A DNA stretch of 64,000 nucleotides, taken from assembly GCF_000482865.1 (NCBI RefSeq), contig NZ_AXWW01000017.1, forward strand, positions 101,798 to 165,797, in the 5' to 3' direction. Of this stretch, positions 17,273 to 26,429 are shown piece after piece. The DNA comes from Actinokineospora inagensis DSM 44258. GTDB lineage: Bacteria > Actinomycetota > Actinomycetes > Mycobacteriales > Pseudonocardiaceae. The notes below the pieces were generated by a model, which was not told the origin of the DNA, ran no database searches, and saw only the letters and a program-made list of their open reading frames with translations. The position numbers were made by a program, and so were the translations under genes. Every line of letters begins with the position of its first letter. The stretch's first letter is position 1.

Positions 17273-19651
17273 GTGCTGACCTCCGCCGCCGGACCCGCCA
17301 CCGGCCTCACCCGTGAGGATGTGGAACTGGTCGACGCCTATTGGCGTGCGGCCAACTACCTCTCGGTCGGACAGATCTACCTGCTGGCCAACCCGCTGCT
17401 GCGGGAGCCGCTGCTGGCCGAGCACGTCAAACCCCGGTTGCTGGGGCACTGGGGGACCACCCCCGGCTTGAACCTGTTGTACGCGCACGTCAACAGGATC
17501 ATCATCCGCCGCCACCTCGACGTGCTGTACGTGACCGGACCAGGTCACGGCGGTCCCGGCCTGGTGGCCAACGCGTACCTGGAAGGCACCTACAGCGAGG
17601 TGTACCCCGACATCGGCGAGGACGAGGACGGGATGCGGGCGCTGTTCCGCCAGTTCTCCTTCCCCGGCGGCATCCCGAGCCACGTGGCACCCGAGACGCC
17701 GGGGTCGATCCACGAGGGCGGTGAACTCGGGTACGCGCTCGTGCACGCCTTCGGCGCGGTGTTCGACAACCCGGATCTGGTCGCGCTCTGCGTGGTCGGC
17801 GACGGTGAGGCCGAGACCGGTCCGCTGGCGGCCAGTTGGCATTCCACCAAGTTCCTCAACCCGGTGACCGACGGCGCGGTGCTGCCGGTGTTGCACCTGA
17901 ACGGCTACAAGATCGCCAACCCGACCGTGCTGGCCCGCATCCCGGAGACCGAGCTCGCCGCGTTGATGCGCGGCTACGGCTACGAGCCGCACTTCGTCAC
18001 CGGTGACGACCCGGCCGAGGTGCACCGACTGCTCGCCGCGACGCTGGAGACGGTGTTCGACGACATCGCCGCCATCCAACGCACCGCCCGCGGCGCGGCG
18101 ACCGGAGGTCGTCCGGTGTGGCCGATGATCGTGTTGCGCACCCCGAAGGGGTGGACCGGCCCGGAAGAGGTCGACGGCGTCCAGGTGGCGGGGACGTTCC
18201 GGGCGCACCAGGTGCCGCTGTCGCAGACGAGGACGAATCCCGAGCACCGCGCCCTGTTGGCGGAGTGGTTGCGCGGCTACCGCCCCGAGGAGTTGTTCGA
18301 CGACACCGGGCGGTTGCTGCCCCACCTGCGTGCCCAGGCGCCGACCGGCACCAAGCGGATGAGCGCCAACCCGCACGCCAACGGTGGCAGGCTGTTGCGC
18401 GAGCTGTCGATGCCGGACTTCCGTGACCACGCCGTGCCGGTCGACCGTCCCGCGGTCGAGTCCAGCGAGGCGACCAGCGTGCTGGGGGCGTTCCTGCGCG
18501 ACGTCGTGGCGGCCAACACCGACCGGTTCCGGATCATGGGTCCGGACGAGACCGCGTCGAACCGCCTTGGCGCGGTGTTCGAGACGACCGACCGCGCGTG
18601 GAACGCGATCACGGTGCCCGGCGACGACCACCTCGCCCCGGACGGGCGGGTGATGGAGGTGCTCTCCGAGCACCTGTGCCAGGGCTGGTTGGAGGGCTAC
18701 CTGCTCACCGGCAGGCACGGGTTGTTCAACTGCTACGAGGCGTTCGTGCACATCGTCGACTCGATGCTCAACCAGCACGCCAAGTGGCTCAAGACCAGCC
18801 GCGGCATCCCGTGGCGGGCGCCGATCGCCTCGCTCAACTACCTGCTGTCCTCGCACGTGTGGCGTCAGGACCACAACGGGTTCTCCCACCAGGACCCGGG
18901 GTTCATCGACCACGTGGTGAACAAGAAGGCGGAGATCGTCCGCGTCTACCTGCCGCCGGACACCAACACCCTGCTGTCGGTGACCGACCACTGCCTGCGC
19001 AGCAAGGACTACGTCAACGTCATCGTCGCGGGCAAGCAGCCCGCGCTGACCTACCTGGACATCGACGCCGCCATCGCGCACTGCGCGCGGGGGCTGGGCA
19101 TCTGGCCGTGGGCGGGCACCACCGACGGTGAACCGGACGTCGTGCTCGCCTGCGCGGGCGACGTCCCCACGCTGGAGACCCTGGCGGCCGCCGACCTGCT
19201 GCGCACCCACCTGCCGGAGCTGCGGGTCCGGGTGGTCAACGTGGTGGACCTGATGCGGCTACAGCCGGAGAGCGAGCACCCGCACGGGCTCTCCGACGCG
19301 GACTTCGACGCGGTCTTCACCGCCGACAAGCCGGTGGTCTTCGCTTTCCACGGCTACCCGTCGCTGATCCACCTGCTCACCTACCGCCGTACCAACCACC
19401 GCAACCTGCATGTGCGCGGCTACAAGGAAGAAGGCACGACGACGACCCCGTTCGACAACGTCATGCTCAACGACCTCGACCGCTTCCACCTCGTCATGGA
19501 CGTCATCGACCGCGTGCCCGCGCTGGGCCACCACGCCACCGGGCTGCGCCAGGCGATGGCCGACAACCGGGAGGCGGCGCGGCGGCACACCCGGGAACAC
19601 GGCGAGGACGACCCGGCGATCGCCTGCTGGACTCTGCGGTCCGGGAACTGA
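17273..19651 (+). CDS. xfp: Phosphoketolase (xylulose-5-phosphate/fructose-6-phosphate)
   Basis: 792-residue thiamine-diphosphate enzyme of normal family length. It starts at GTG 17273 with GAGGAG eight bases upstream. Diagnostic segments: [57 protein letters not shown], the cofactor motif [14 protein letters not shown] with Asn following, and [17 protein letters not shown] in the second half. It splits xylulose-5-phosphate or fructose-6-phosphate with phosphate to acetyl-phosphate and a shorter sugar phosphate. No acetate kinase gene is adjacent. The next genes are a Mg2+ ATPase and a stress protein, suggesting a starvation or low-oxygen setting. Confidence 0.95.
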   Translation: MLTSAAGPATGLTREDVELVDAYWRAANYLSVGQIYLLANPLLREPLLAEHVKPRLLGHWGTTPGLNLLYAHVNRIIIRRHLDVLYVTGPGHGGPGLVANAYLEGTYSEVYPDIGEDEDGMRALFRQFSFPGGIPSHVAPETPGSIHEGGELGYALVHAFGAVFDNPDLVALCVVGDGEAETGPLAASWHSTKFLNPVTDGAVLPVLHLNGYKIANPTVLARIPETELAALMRGYGYEPHFVTGDDPAEVHRLLAATLETVFDDIAAIQRTARGAATGGRPVWPMIVLRTPKGWTGPEEVDGVQVAGTFRAHQVPLSQTRTNPEHRALLAEWLRGYRPEELFDDTGRLLPHLRAQAPTGTKRMSANPHANGGRLLRELSMPDFRDHAVPVDRPAVESSEATSVLGAFLRDVVAANTDRFRIMGPDETASNRLGAVFETTDRAWNAITVPGDDHLAPDGRVMEVLSEHLCQGWLEGYLLTGRHGLFNCYEAFVHIVDSMLNQHAKWLKTSRGIPWRAPIASLNYLLSSHVWRQDHNGFSHQDPGFIDHVVNKKAEIVRVYLPPDTNTLLSVTDHCLRSKDYVNVIVAGKQPALTYLDIDAAIAHCARGLGIWPWAGTTDGEPDVVLACAGDVPTLETLAAADLLRTHLPELRVRVVNVVDLMRLQPESEHPHGLSDADFDAVFTADKPVVFAFHGYPSLIHLLTYRRTNHRNLHVRGYKEEGTTTTPFDNVMLNDLDRFHLVMDVIDRVPALGHHATGLRQAMADNREAARRHTREHGEDDPAIACWTLRSGN

Positions 19652-20066
19652 CGGTGCGGGTGCCAACCGTCAACGCCGGGTCGTCGAGCCCGAACCCGCG
19701 CCTGCTTGACGACGTCGCCGTGCTACGCGACACCGACCTCCCCGCCGATGCCCGCGGTCTGGTCAGGGCGCCGCGCGGCTGGGAGGAGTCCGTCACGGTG
19801 GGACACCGGATCACACACGGCCGTGCGCCTCGCAGCGGCCCGGTGCGAGGGGACGACGCTGTGCGGGCCCGCCTGCCCGATCTCGCCCCTGTGCGCCTGC
19901 TGACCTCACCGGTCTCGCTCAACGCGATCGCCTTACTACCGGGCGTGCCTTCAGTCACGTGTTCCGACACCGCGCTCCTCACCCTCGTGCCGTGTACTAC
20001 CTCGACTTGCGCGATACCGCGGGAACGGCGGGAGCGCCACGGGACTCATCGCTACGGGCGATCCCG
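19652..20066. other. Intergenic stretch before the Mg2+ ATPase, no gene seen
   Basis: A 415-base stretch on the same strand as its neighbours. A frame covering most of it has no ribosome site and an arginine-rich, patternless translation. A promoter or magnesium-responsive leader for the ATPase would be expected here, but I see no clear one. Confidence 0.5.
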
Positions 20067-22721
20067 ATGACCGCGGTGAAGACCGGTGGAGTGGACCGGC
20101 CGAGTGCACCGGTGGCCGAGGTGATGACCGCCGCTGCCCGTCCTGCGGGGGATGTCCTCCGTGATCTCGGCGTCACCGCCGATCAGGGCCGCACCCACGA
20201 GGACGTCGGCCAGGGGCAGGCCCGGTGGGGGCCCAACGCGGTGTCCTCGCACCGCGCCAGGCTGTTGCCGGTGCTCTGGCACCAACTCCGGTCGCCACTG
20301 CTCGGGCTGCTGCTGGCGGCGGCGCTGGCGTCTGCGCTGTTCGGGCAGCGCGGTGACGCGATCATCATCGCCGCGATCGTGATCGTGTCGGTGGGGTTGG
20401 GCTTCAGCAACGAGTACCGCGCCGAGAAGGCCGCCGAGGCCCTGCACTCCCGGATCCGCCACGAGACCACCGTGATCCGCGACGGCACCCGGTCGCGGGT
20501 GGACGTCACCGTGCTCGTGCCGGGCGACGTGCTGGAACTGCGCCTCGGTGACATCGTCCCGGCGGACCTGCGGCTGCTGTCGGCCACCGGTCTGGAATGC
20601 GACGAGTCCATTCTGACCGGTGAATCGCTGGCGGTGGACAAGTCCACCGGCCCGGTGCCGCCAGGCACCCCGCTCGCGGAACTGTCCAGCGCGGCGTTGA
20701 TGGGCACGGTGGTCCGGGCGGGTTCCGGCGTCGGCGTCGTGGTCGCCACCGGCGCCCACACCCGGTTCGGCTCGATCGCGGCCGGGCTCGACACCCACCC
20801 GCTCGACACCGAGTTCCAGATCGGCTTGCGCGAGTTCTCCATGCTGCTGGTCTACGTCGCCGGGTCGCTCACCGCGGCGATCTTCGTGGCGAACGTCCTG
20901 CTGGACAAACCGATCCTCGACGCGCTGCTGTTCTCGCTGGCGATCGCGGTCGGCATCACCCCGCAACTGCTGCCCGCCGTGGTCTCCACCAGCCTCGCCG
21001 CCGGGTCGCGCCGGATGAGTCGCCGCCGGGTCCTGGTCAAGCGGCTGGTCTGCATCGAGGACCTGGGCAACGTCGACGTGCTGTTCACCGACAAGACCGG
21101 AACCCTCACCCAGGGCCGGGTCCAGTACACGCGCGCCGTCCCCGCGGCCGCCGACACTCCGGACGAGGTCTTGCGGTGGGGCCTGCTGTGCACCGAGGCA
21201 TCCGCGCGAGCCGGTGGCGGCAGCCCGTTGGACCAGGCCATGTGGGCCTCGCCCGCCGCGAGCGGGCTGAGCGCGACCGTCGCGGGACGGGAGCCGACAG
21301 CGGTGTTGCCCTTCGACCACGACCGCCGAATGGTCTCCGTGCTCACCCGCGACAACTCGGGGTCGTCGACCCTGATCACCAAGGGCGCGCCGGAAGCCGT
21401 CCTGGACCGCTGCGCGGGCGTGCCACCCGGAGCGCGGACCGCGCTGGCCGCCGAGTTCGCCGCGGGCAACCGCGTGGTCGCCGTGGCCACTCGACTCGCC
21501 GGTGATCAGTCGACACTCACCCCGGCGGACGAACAGGGCCTGTGCCTGCGCGGCTTCCTGGTCTTCCTCGACCCGCCCAAGACCGACGCCGGAACCGCGC
21601 TGCGCCGCCTGGCCGATCTCGGCGTCGCGGTGAAGGTCGTCACCGGCGACAACGCCGCCGTGGCCGTCAAGGTCTGCCGCGACCTCGGACTGGCCACGGG
21701 TGGCGCGCTCACCGGCACCGACATCGATGCCCTCGACGACGACGCCCTCGCCGCCGCCATCCCCGACATCACCGTGTTCGCCCGCGTCGGTCCCGAGCAC
21801 AAGGCGCGGATCGTGCGAGTCCAGCGCGGGTCAGCGGGCGGCGTCGCGTTCCTCGGCGACGGGGTCAACGACGCGCTTGCCCTGCACGCCGCCGACGTGG
21901 GCATCTCGGTCGACTCGGCCACCGATGTCGCCAAGGACGCCGCCGACGTCATCCTGCTCGACAAAGACCTCGGCGTGCTCGCCGACGGCGTCGTGGAGGG
22001 CAGGCGCATCTTCGCCAACACCATCAAGTACGTCCTGATGGGCACCTCCAGCAACTTCGGCAACATGGCTTCCGCGGCCGGGGCGTCGCTGTTCCTGCCG
22101 TTCCTGCCGATGCTCCCGTCGCAGATCCTGCTCAACAACCTGCTCTACGACACAAGCCAACTCGCCATCCCCACCGACAACGTCGACGCCGAACAGCTAC
22201 GCAGACCGTCGCACTGGGACATCGCGTTCATCCGCCGGTTCATGCTGCGCTTCGGCCCGCTCAGCTCCGTGTTCGACTTCGCCACCTTCGGCCTGATGCT
22301 CTGGGTACTGCACGCCGGGCCCGAGCAGTTCCACACCGGCTGGTTCGTCGAGTCGCTGGCCACCCAGACGATGGTGATCTTCGCGATCCGCACCAGGACC
22401 GTCCCGTTCTTCCGCAGCCACCCCAGCCTGCCGCTGACCCTGGCCGCGCTCGGCGTGGTCACCGTCGGCGCGCTGCTGCCGGTCACACCCCTGGCCCACG
22501 CCCTGGGCTTCCGCCCGCTGCCCACGGCCTTCTACGCCGCCCTGGCGGGCATGGTCGTGGGCTACCTCGTCCTGATCGAGATCGGCAAGCGGTCCTTCTA
22601 CCGCGCCGCCCGGGTCGTCGGACCGCCTGCGAACCCGCCGCGCGGCCGCGGGCTGCGGCGGCGCGTGGGGCGCTTCAGCACCGGCACCCGCGTGCCACGA
22701 AGAACAGGAGCTCTCCGATGA
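20067..22721 (+). CDS. mgtA: Mg2+-importing P-type ATPase (MgtA/MgtB type)
   Basis: 884-residue P-type ATPase. The cytosolic N-terminus (D-V-L-R-D-L-G-V-T) precedes the actuator domain with CDESILTGESLAVDKS and the phosphorylation site Asp342 in FTDKTGTLTQG. The hinge is VAFLGDGVNDALAL, and SVDSATDVAKDAADVILL is typical of the P3B magnesium branch, as is the tail with GTSSNFGNMASAAGASLFLPFLP. The N-terminal start is uncertain because neither ATG (20067 or 20121) has a good ribosome site. It overlaps the universal stress protein gene by four bases (ATGA). Confidence 0.93.
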   Translation: MTAVKTGGVDRPSAPVAEVMTAAARPAGDVLRDLGVTADQGRTHEDVGQGQARWGPNAVSSHRARLLPVLWHQLRSPLLGLLLAAALASALFGQRGDAIIIAAIVIVSVGLGFSNEYRAEKAAEALHSRIRHETTVIRDGTRSRVDVTVLVPGDVLELRLGDIVPADLRLLSATGLECDESILTGESLAVDKSTGPVPPGTPLAELSSAALMGTVVRAGSGVGVVVATGAHTRFGSIAAGLDTHPLDTEFQIGLREFSMLLVYVAGSLTAAIFVANVLLDKPILDALLFSLAIAVGITPQLLPAVVSTSLAAGSRRMSRRRVLVKRLVCIEDLGNVDVLFTDKTGTLTQGRVQYTRAVPAAADTPDEVLRWGLLCTEASARAGGGSPLDQAMWASPAASGLSATVAGREPTAVLPFDHDRRMVSVLTRDNSGSSTLITKGAPEAVLDRCAGVPPGARTALAAEFAAGNRVVAVATRLAGDQSTLTPADEQGLCLRGFLVFLDPPKTDAGTALRRLADLGVAVKVVTGDNAAVAVKVCRDLGLATGGALTGTDIDALDDDALAAAIPDITVFARVGPEHKARIVRVQRGSAGGVAFLGDGVNDALALHAADVGISVDSATDVAKDAADVILLDKDLGVLADGVVEGRRIFANTIKYVLMGTSSNFGNMASAAGASLFLPFLPMLPSQILLNNLLYDTSQLAIPTDNVDAEQLRRPSHWDIAFIRRFMLRFGPLSSVFDFATFGLMLWVLHAGPEQFHTGWFVESLATQTMVIFAIRTRTVPFFRSHPSLPLTLAALGVVTVGALLPVTPLAHALGFRPLPTAFYAALAGMVVGYLVLIEIGKRSFYRAARVVGPPANPPRGRGLRRRVGRFSTGTRVPRRTGALR

Positions 22722-23626
22722 ACAACGCCATGTCCTCGCTGCCGGTGGTCGCCGGGGTCGACGGGTCGGTCTCCGCCGCCCACGCAGCGCACTGGGCGGC
22801 GGCGGAAGCCACCCGCAGGCACGTGTGGTTGCGGCTGCTGCGCGCCGTCGACGTGGCCGCCTACGCCCACGCGGGCGGGTTCGGCACGCCGCAAGGGTTC
22901 TTCACCGCGATCGAGGCCGACGGCAACCGGATGCTCGACGACCTGCGCGACGCGCTGCTGCGGATTCACCCAACCCTGCGGATCGAGACCGAACTGCGGA
23001 CCTCCGACGCGGTGCCCGCCCTGGTGGACGAGTCCGCCAGGGCATGCCTGGTCGTGCTCGGCTCCCGAGGGCTGGGCGGGTTCAGCGGCATGCTGATCGG
23101 CTCGACCGCCGTCGCGCTCGCCGCACGCGGGAGGTGCCCGGTCGCGGTGATCCGCGGCTGGACCGACGACGGGGCGCCCCCCTCGGTCGGTCCCGTGGTG
23201 ATCGGGGTCGACGGCACGCCCACCAGCGAGCCCGCACTGGCGGTGGCCTTCGACCAGGCGTCCGCCCGTGGCGCGGACCTGGTCGCCGTGCACGCCTGGA
23301 CCGAGTTCGCCTCCGTCACCGCCCACACCTACGCCCACCAGTTCGCCGTGGACTGGGACGCGATGGAGAACCACGAACGCGAAGTTCTGGCGCGGCAACT
23401 GACGGCGTGGCAGGAGAAGTACCCGGAGGTGACCGTGCGCCAAGTCGTCAGCCGCGACCGGCCGGTGCGCAGCCTGCTGGACAACGCAGAGAACGCCCAA
23501 CTGCTGGTGGTCGGCTGCCGAGACCACGGCGGGTTCACCGGCATGCTGCACGGCTCGACCAGCCAGGCCCTCATCTACTACGCGTCCTGCCCACTGCTGG
23601 TGGTCCACGCCGCCGCCGCGCGGTGA
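22718..23626 (+). CDS. Universal stress protein, tandem USP domains
   Basis: 302 residues with two USP domains. The first (about 7-145) opens LPVVAGVDGSVSAAHAAHWA and ends with the ATP-binding motif GSRGLGGFSGMLIGSTAVAL. The second (about 155-300) opens VVIGVDGTPTSEPAL and ends GCRDHGGFTGMLHGSTSQAL. Both keep the G-2x-G-9x-G-(S/T) pattern of ATP-binding members. The ATG overlaps the ATPase stop (ATGA), and AGGAG lies eight bases upstream. Tandem USPs in actinobacteria are usually part of dormancy or hypoxia responses. Pairing with the magnesium pump and phosphoketolase fits that, but the regulation is not visible here. Confidence 0.93.
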   Translation: MNNAMSSLPVVAGVDGSVSAAHAAHWAAAEATRRHVWLRLLRAVDVAAYAHAGGFGTPQGFFTAIEADGNRMLDDLRDALLRIHPTLRIETELRTSDAVPALVDESARACLVVLGSRGLGGFSGMLIGSTAVALAARGRCPVAVIRGWTDDGAPPSVGPVVIGVDGTPTSEPALAVAFDQASARGADLVAVHAWTEFASVTAHTYAHQFAVDWDAMENHEREVLARQLTAWQEKYPEVTVRQVVSRDRPVRSLLDNAENAQLLVVGCRDHGGFTGMLHGSTSQALIYYASCPLLVVHAAAAR

Positions 23627-23841
23627 ACACCGACGACCCGCGAGCCTGCCCAGTTCAATGAGGTGCCTGCCATCGTGATCCTTGTCCTCACCTGGCCTCG
23701 GCACGCCAGTGGGAATGTTGGACGGACAACCGGTCGTCGGTGGTGACCGCCGCCGCGCGCGCCGATCCCTGATGGCCTCGCGTGGGAAGCCGCCAGGGAC
23801 TGGATCGTGCGTGACCCGTTGAGGCAGGCAGGCGCTGTGGG

Positions 23842-24696
23842 TCACGTCTTGTGGTCGGTGATCTCGTTGAGCTTGGCGACGGTGGTGGCGTTCAGCACCG
23901 CGTCCTTCTGGTGGCCGTTACCCTCCACCGCCGCGGTCTCCTCGGGCTGCGTGGCCCGCTCGAAGAAGCGCAGCAGCTCGACCGGGAACGGCATGACGAG
24001 GGTGCTGTTCTTCTCGGCGGCCACGTCGACCACGGTCTGCAGCAGGCGCAGTTGCAGGGCTCCTGGCGTGTCGGCCATCGTCCGAGCCGCGTCGGCGAGC
24101 CTGGCTGACGCCTGGAACTCGCCGTCGGCGGCGATCACCCGCGCGCGACGTTCGCGCTCCGCCTCGGCCTGCCGCGACATCGAGCGTTTCATTCCTTCCG
24201 GCAGCGCCACGTCCTTGACCTCGACGCGATCGATGTGCAGGCCCCATGGTCCTTCGGTGGGCGCGTCGATGACGGACTGCAGTTCGGCGTTGATCTGGTC
24301 ACGGTCCGACAGCAGGGTGTCCAGCTCCGCGCGGCCGATCACCGAGCGCAGTGAGGTCTGGGCGACCTGGGAGACGGCTGTCGGATAGTGCTGGACGTTG
24401 ATGACGGCCCGGACCGGGTCGGTGACGCGGTAGTAGACGACCGCGTCGACGGTCAGCGTGACGTTGTCCTTGGTGATGGCACCCTGCGCGGGGATCGGCA
24501 TGACGATGGTCTGCATGGAGACCTTCCGCATCCGGTCGGCGATCGGGATGACCAACCGCAGCCCGGGTTCCCGGATGTCCGGGAGCAGACGGCCGAAGCG
24601 CAGCACGATGCCCTTCTCGTACTGCTGCACCATGCGGACGGCGGACGCCAGCAGCAGAGCGACGAAAGCGATGGCGAGAACGATGACAACAACCAT
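23842..24696 (-). CDS. Slipin (stomatin/prohibitin/SPFH family membrane protein)
   Basis: About 284 residues. One N-terminal membrane segment (VVVIVLAIAFVALLLASAV) precedes the SPFH/Band 7 domain (QYEKGIVLRFGRLLPDIREP, then YYRVTDPVRAVINVQHYPTA and LRSVIGRAELDTLLSDRDQIN). A coiled region follows (MSRQAEAERERRARVIAADGE). It should form oligomeric rings on the membrane and organise membrane domains or protease activity. Neither the ATG at 24696 nor an in-frame TTG at 24708 has a ribosome site, so the exact start is open. The usual NfeD partner gene is absent. It lies downstream of the DUF5994 gene on the same strand, 41 bases apart. Confidence 0.9.
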   Translation of the reverse strand: MVVVIVLAIAFVALLLASAVRMVQQYEKGIVLRFGRLLPDIREPGLRLVIPIADRMRKVSMQTIVMPIPAQGAITKDNVTLTVDAVVYYRVTDPVRAVINVQHYPTAVSQVAQTSLRSVIGRAELDTLLSDRDQINAELQSVIDAPTEGPWGLHIDRVEVKDVALPEGMKRSMSRQAEAERERRARVIAADGEFQASARLADAARTMADTPGALQLRLLQTVVDVAAEKNSTLVMPFPVELLRFFERATQPEETAAVEGNGHQKDAVLNATTVAKLNEITDHKT

Positions 24697-24737
24697 GAGG
24701 TAGTCCAAACGAGTGAACCGGAAGGGGAGAACGGGGA

Positions 24738-25280
24738 TTACCGTTGCGGGCGGCGGGTACGCAACCGAGGCCGCAGGACGCCGCGGGTGTTCTGCTGAAC
24801 GGCAGTGGGAACCACGCCCGCGGCGGCCAGGATGTCAGCCGGTCCGTCCGAGTTGGCACGCCGGGCCGCCAGCATGATGGCGTCGTGGCCTGCTTCGTCG
24901 GAGGCCTCTGTTGGCACGACGAGCAGCGTGAGCTGCCGTCCGTCCGATCCCGACACTCGGAGGACGTGCTTTTCCTGTGGGCGAAGGGCTACCAGTCGAA
25001 TCACTCGACCATCCACGTCGGCGACCGGGTTCCACGCCGCGGAATCGAATGCCACTCGGGCGACGGGACCCAGCCGGATGGCGAGCACGTCGGTCAGCGC
25101 CACCAGTTCGTCGGCGAGTTCGCGTGACCGTGGCCACCAAGCGCCGTCGACGTATCCCGTCGGAGGAGCTTTGGGTTTGAGCCGAAGGCGCAGCGGCGGG
25201 CGCGGTGCGTCCACCGCGGTCTGTTGGGCGATGCCAGTGTTGATGCCAGTGTGGATGTCAGAGTGTGAGCCCGACCTCAT
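24738..25280 (-). CDS. DUF5994 family protein
   Basis: 180 residues from the ATG at 25280 with GGGAG seven bases upstream; longer in-frame versions lack a ribosome site. The core begins PPLRLRLKPKAPPTGYVDGAWWPRSRELADEL, which is the DUF5994 signature, and continues with VAFDSAAWNPVADVDGRVI and VLRVSGSDGRQLTLLVVP. This family is widespread in actinobacteria and its function is unknown. It is probably co-transcribed with the slipin gene and divergent from the DUF72 gene. Confidence 0.82.
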   Translation of the reverse strand: MRSGSHSDIHTGINTGIAQQTAVDAPRPPLRLRLKPKAPPTGYVDGAWWPRSRELADELVALTDVLAIRLGPVARVAFDSAAWNPVADVDGRVIRLVALRPQEKHVLRVSGSDGRQLTLLVVPTEASDEAGHDAIMLAARRANSDGPADILAAAGVVPTAVQQNTRGVLRPRLRTRRPQR

Positions 25281-25555
25281 GTCGGTGCTCCCGTCCCCGG
25301 TCGTCTCGACCGGTGTTGGGTTCGCCGAGGACGACGCCGGCTCAACTGCCGGCGTGCGAAGTGCTCTCGGTGACACCCACGCTACACCCGTCGATGGTGG
25401 ACCGCGCCCGATCAGCACCGATCGCCCCGGATTTCGGCGGCCGAACCCCGTTCTCGATCCACCCCTCCGCGACGTGGGTTTCCGGGCGGATCTGTTCCGG
25501 TTGGTGTCTTGCGGCAGGCTATCGTCACTCACGAGCGAGGGGAGTTGACGACGGG

Positions 25556-26407
25556 GTGGCACGGCTTCATGTTGGCTGCGCGATGTGGACGCACAAGGCG
25601 TGGGGTGGGCGGTTCTTGCCGCAATCGCTGCCTGCCAACGAGCGCCTGCGGGCCTATGCGGGCTGGTGCAACGCGGTGGAGGGCAACACCACGTTCTACG
25701 CGACTCCCGCCCGGAAGACCGTGGTGACTTGGGCGGAGCAGACCGATCCCGGGTTCCGGTTCGTGGTCAAGCTGCCCAAGGTTGTCACGCACGAGCGGCG
25801 GTTGGTTGGTGTTGAAACCGAGATGCGGGCGTTTCTGGATGCGATCGAACCGCTCGGGGAGCGGGCGGTGCTGTGGACTCAGTTGCCCGGCTCGTTCGGG
25901 CCTTCGGATGTCGATGTGCTTGGTCGCTTTCTGCGCAGGCTCCCTGCCGACCGCAGGCGGGCCGTGGAGGTGCGGCATCCGGGGTTCTTCACTGACCCGA
26001 ACTCGACATCGGGGCTGGAAGGGGTTCTCGCCCACGCTGATGCGGAGTGGGTGCCGTTCGATACCACGGTCTTCTTTCAGAGTCCGCCGACCAGTGATGC
26101 CGAACAGGATGCCTGGGCCAAGAAGCCCCGGCTGCCGCGGCGGACGCGGGCGCTGACTGAGCAGCCGATTGTTCGGTATCTGGGTCGGGACTCGGTCGAG
26201 GAGACGGTTGAGGGGTGGCGGCCGTGGACCGCGGTGGTCGCCGAATGGCTGCGTGAGGGGCGGTCGCCAACGGTTTTCTTGCACACCCCGGACAACAATG
26301 ACGCGCCCGCGCTCGCGCGGCGGTTTTATGACGACGTGCGGGCGCTTGTGCCTGGCCTCGACGCGCTGCCTGAGCCCGAGCCGATTGAGCCCGCGACCCT
26401 GTTCTGA
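25556..26407 (+). CDS. DUF72 domain protein (YecE-like)
   Basis: 283 residues. The TIM-barrel-like DUF72 fold is visible from the start (HVGCAMWTHKAWGGRFLP), through NAVEGNTTFYATPARKTVVTW and FRFVVKLPKVVTHE, to AVEVRHPGFF and FLHTPDNNDAPALARRFYDD. The function is unknown. I placed the start at GTG 25556, with GAGGGGAG 11 bases upstream; a later ATG (25583) is possible but would cut into the first strand. It ends 22 bases from the stop of the convergent giant gene. Confidence 0.88.
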   Translation: MARLHVGCAMWTHKAWGGRFLPQSLPANERLRAYAGWCNAVEGNTTFYATPARKTVVTWAEQTDPGFRFVVKLPKVVTHERRLVGVETEMRAFLDAIEPLGERAVLWTQLPGSFGPSDVDVLGRFLRRLPADRRRAVEVRHPGFFTDPNSTSGLEGVLAHADAEWVPFDTTVFFQSPPTSDAEQDAWAKKPRLPRRTRALTEQPIVRYLGRDSVEETVEGWRPWTAVVAEWLREGRSPTVFLHTPDNNDAPALARRFYDDVRALVPGLDALPEPEPIEPATLF

Positions 26408-26429
26408 GTGACGTCGTGGTGGAGCGGGG

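Noticed and set aside
16952..19210. Long open frame on the minus strand opposite the phosphoketolase
   Set aside because: It is antisense to a clear enzyme gene; its translation is Arg/Val/His-rich without motifs, an effect of high GC at third positions.
19654..20070. Plus-strand frame between phosphoketolase and the ATPase
   Set aside because: No ribosome site and a patternless Arg-rich translation.
20052..21800. Open frame opposite the Mg2+ ATPase
   Set aside because: Antisense shadow with no ribosome site and no family pattern.
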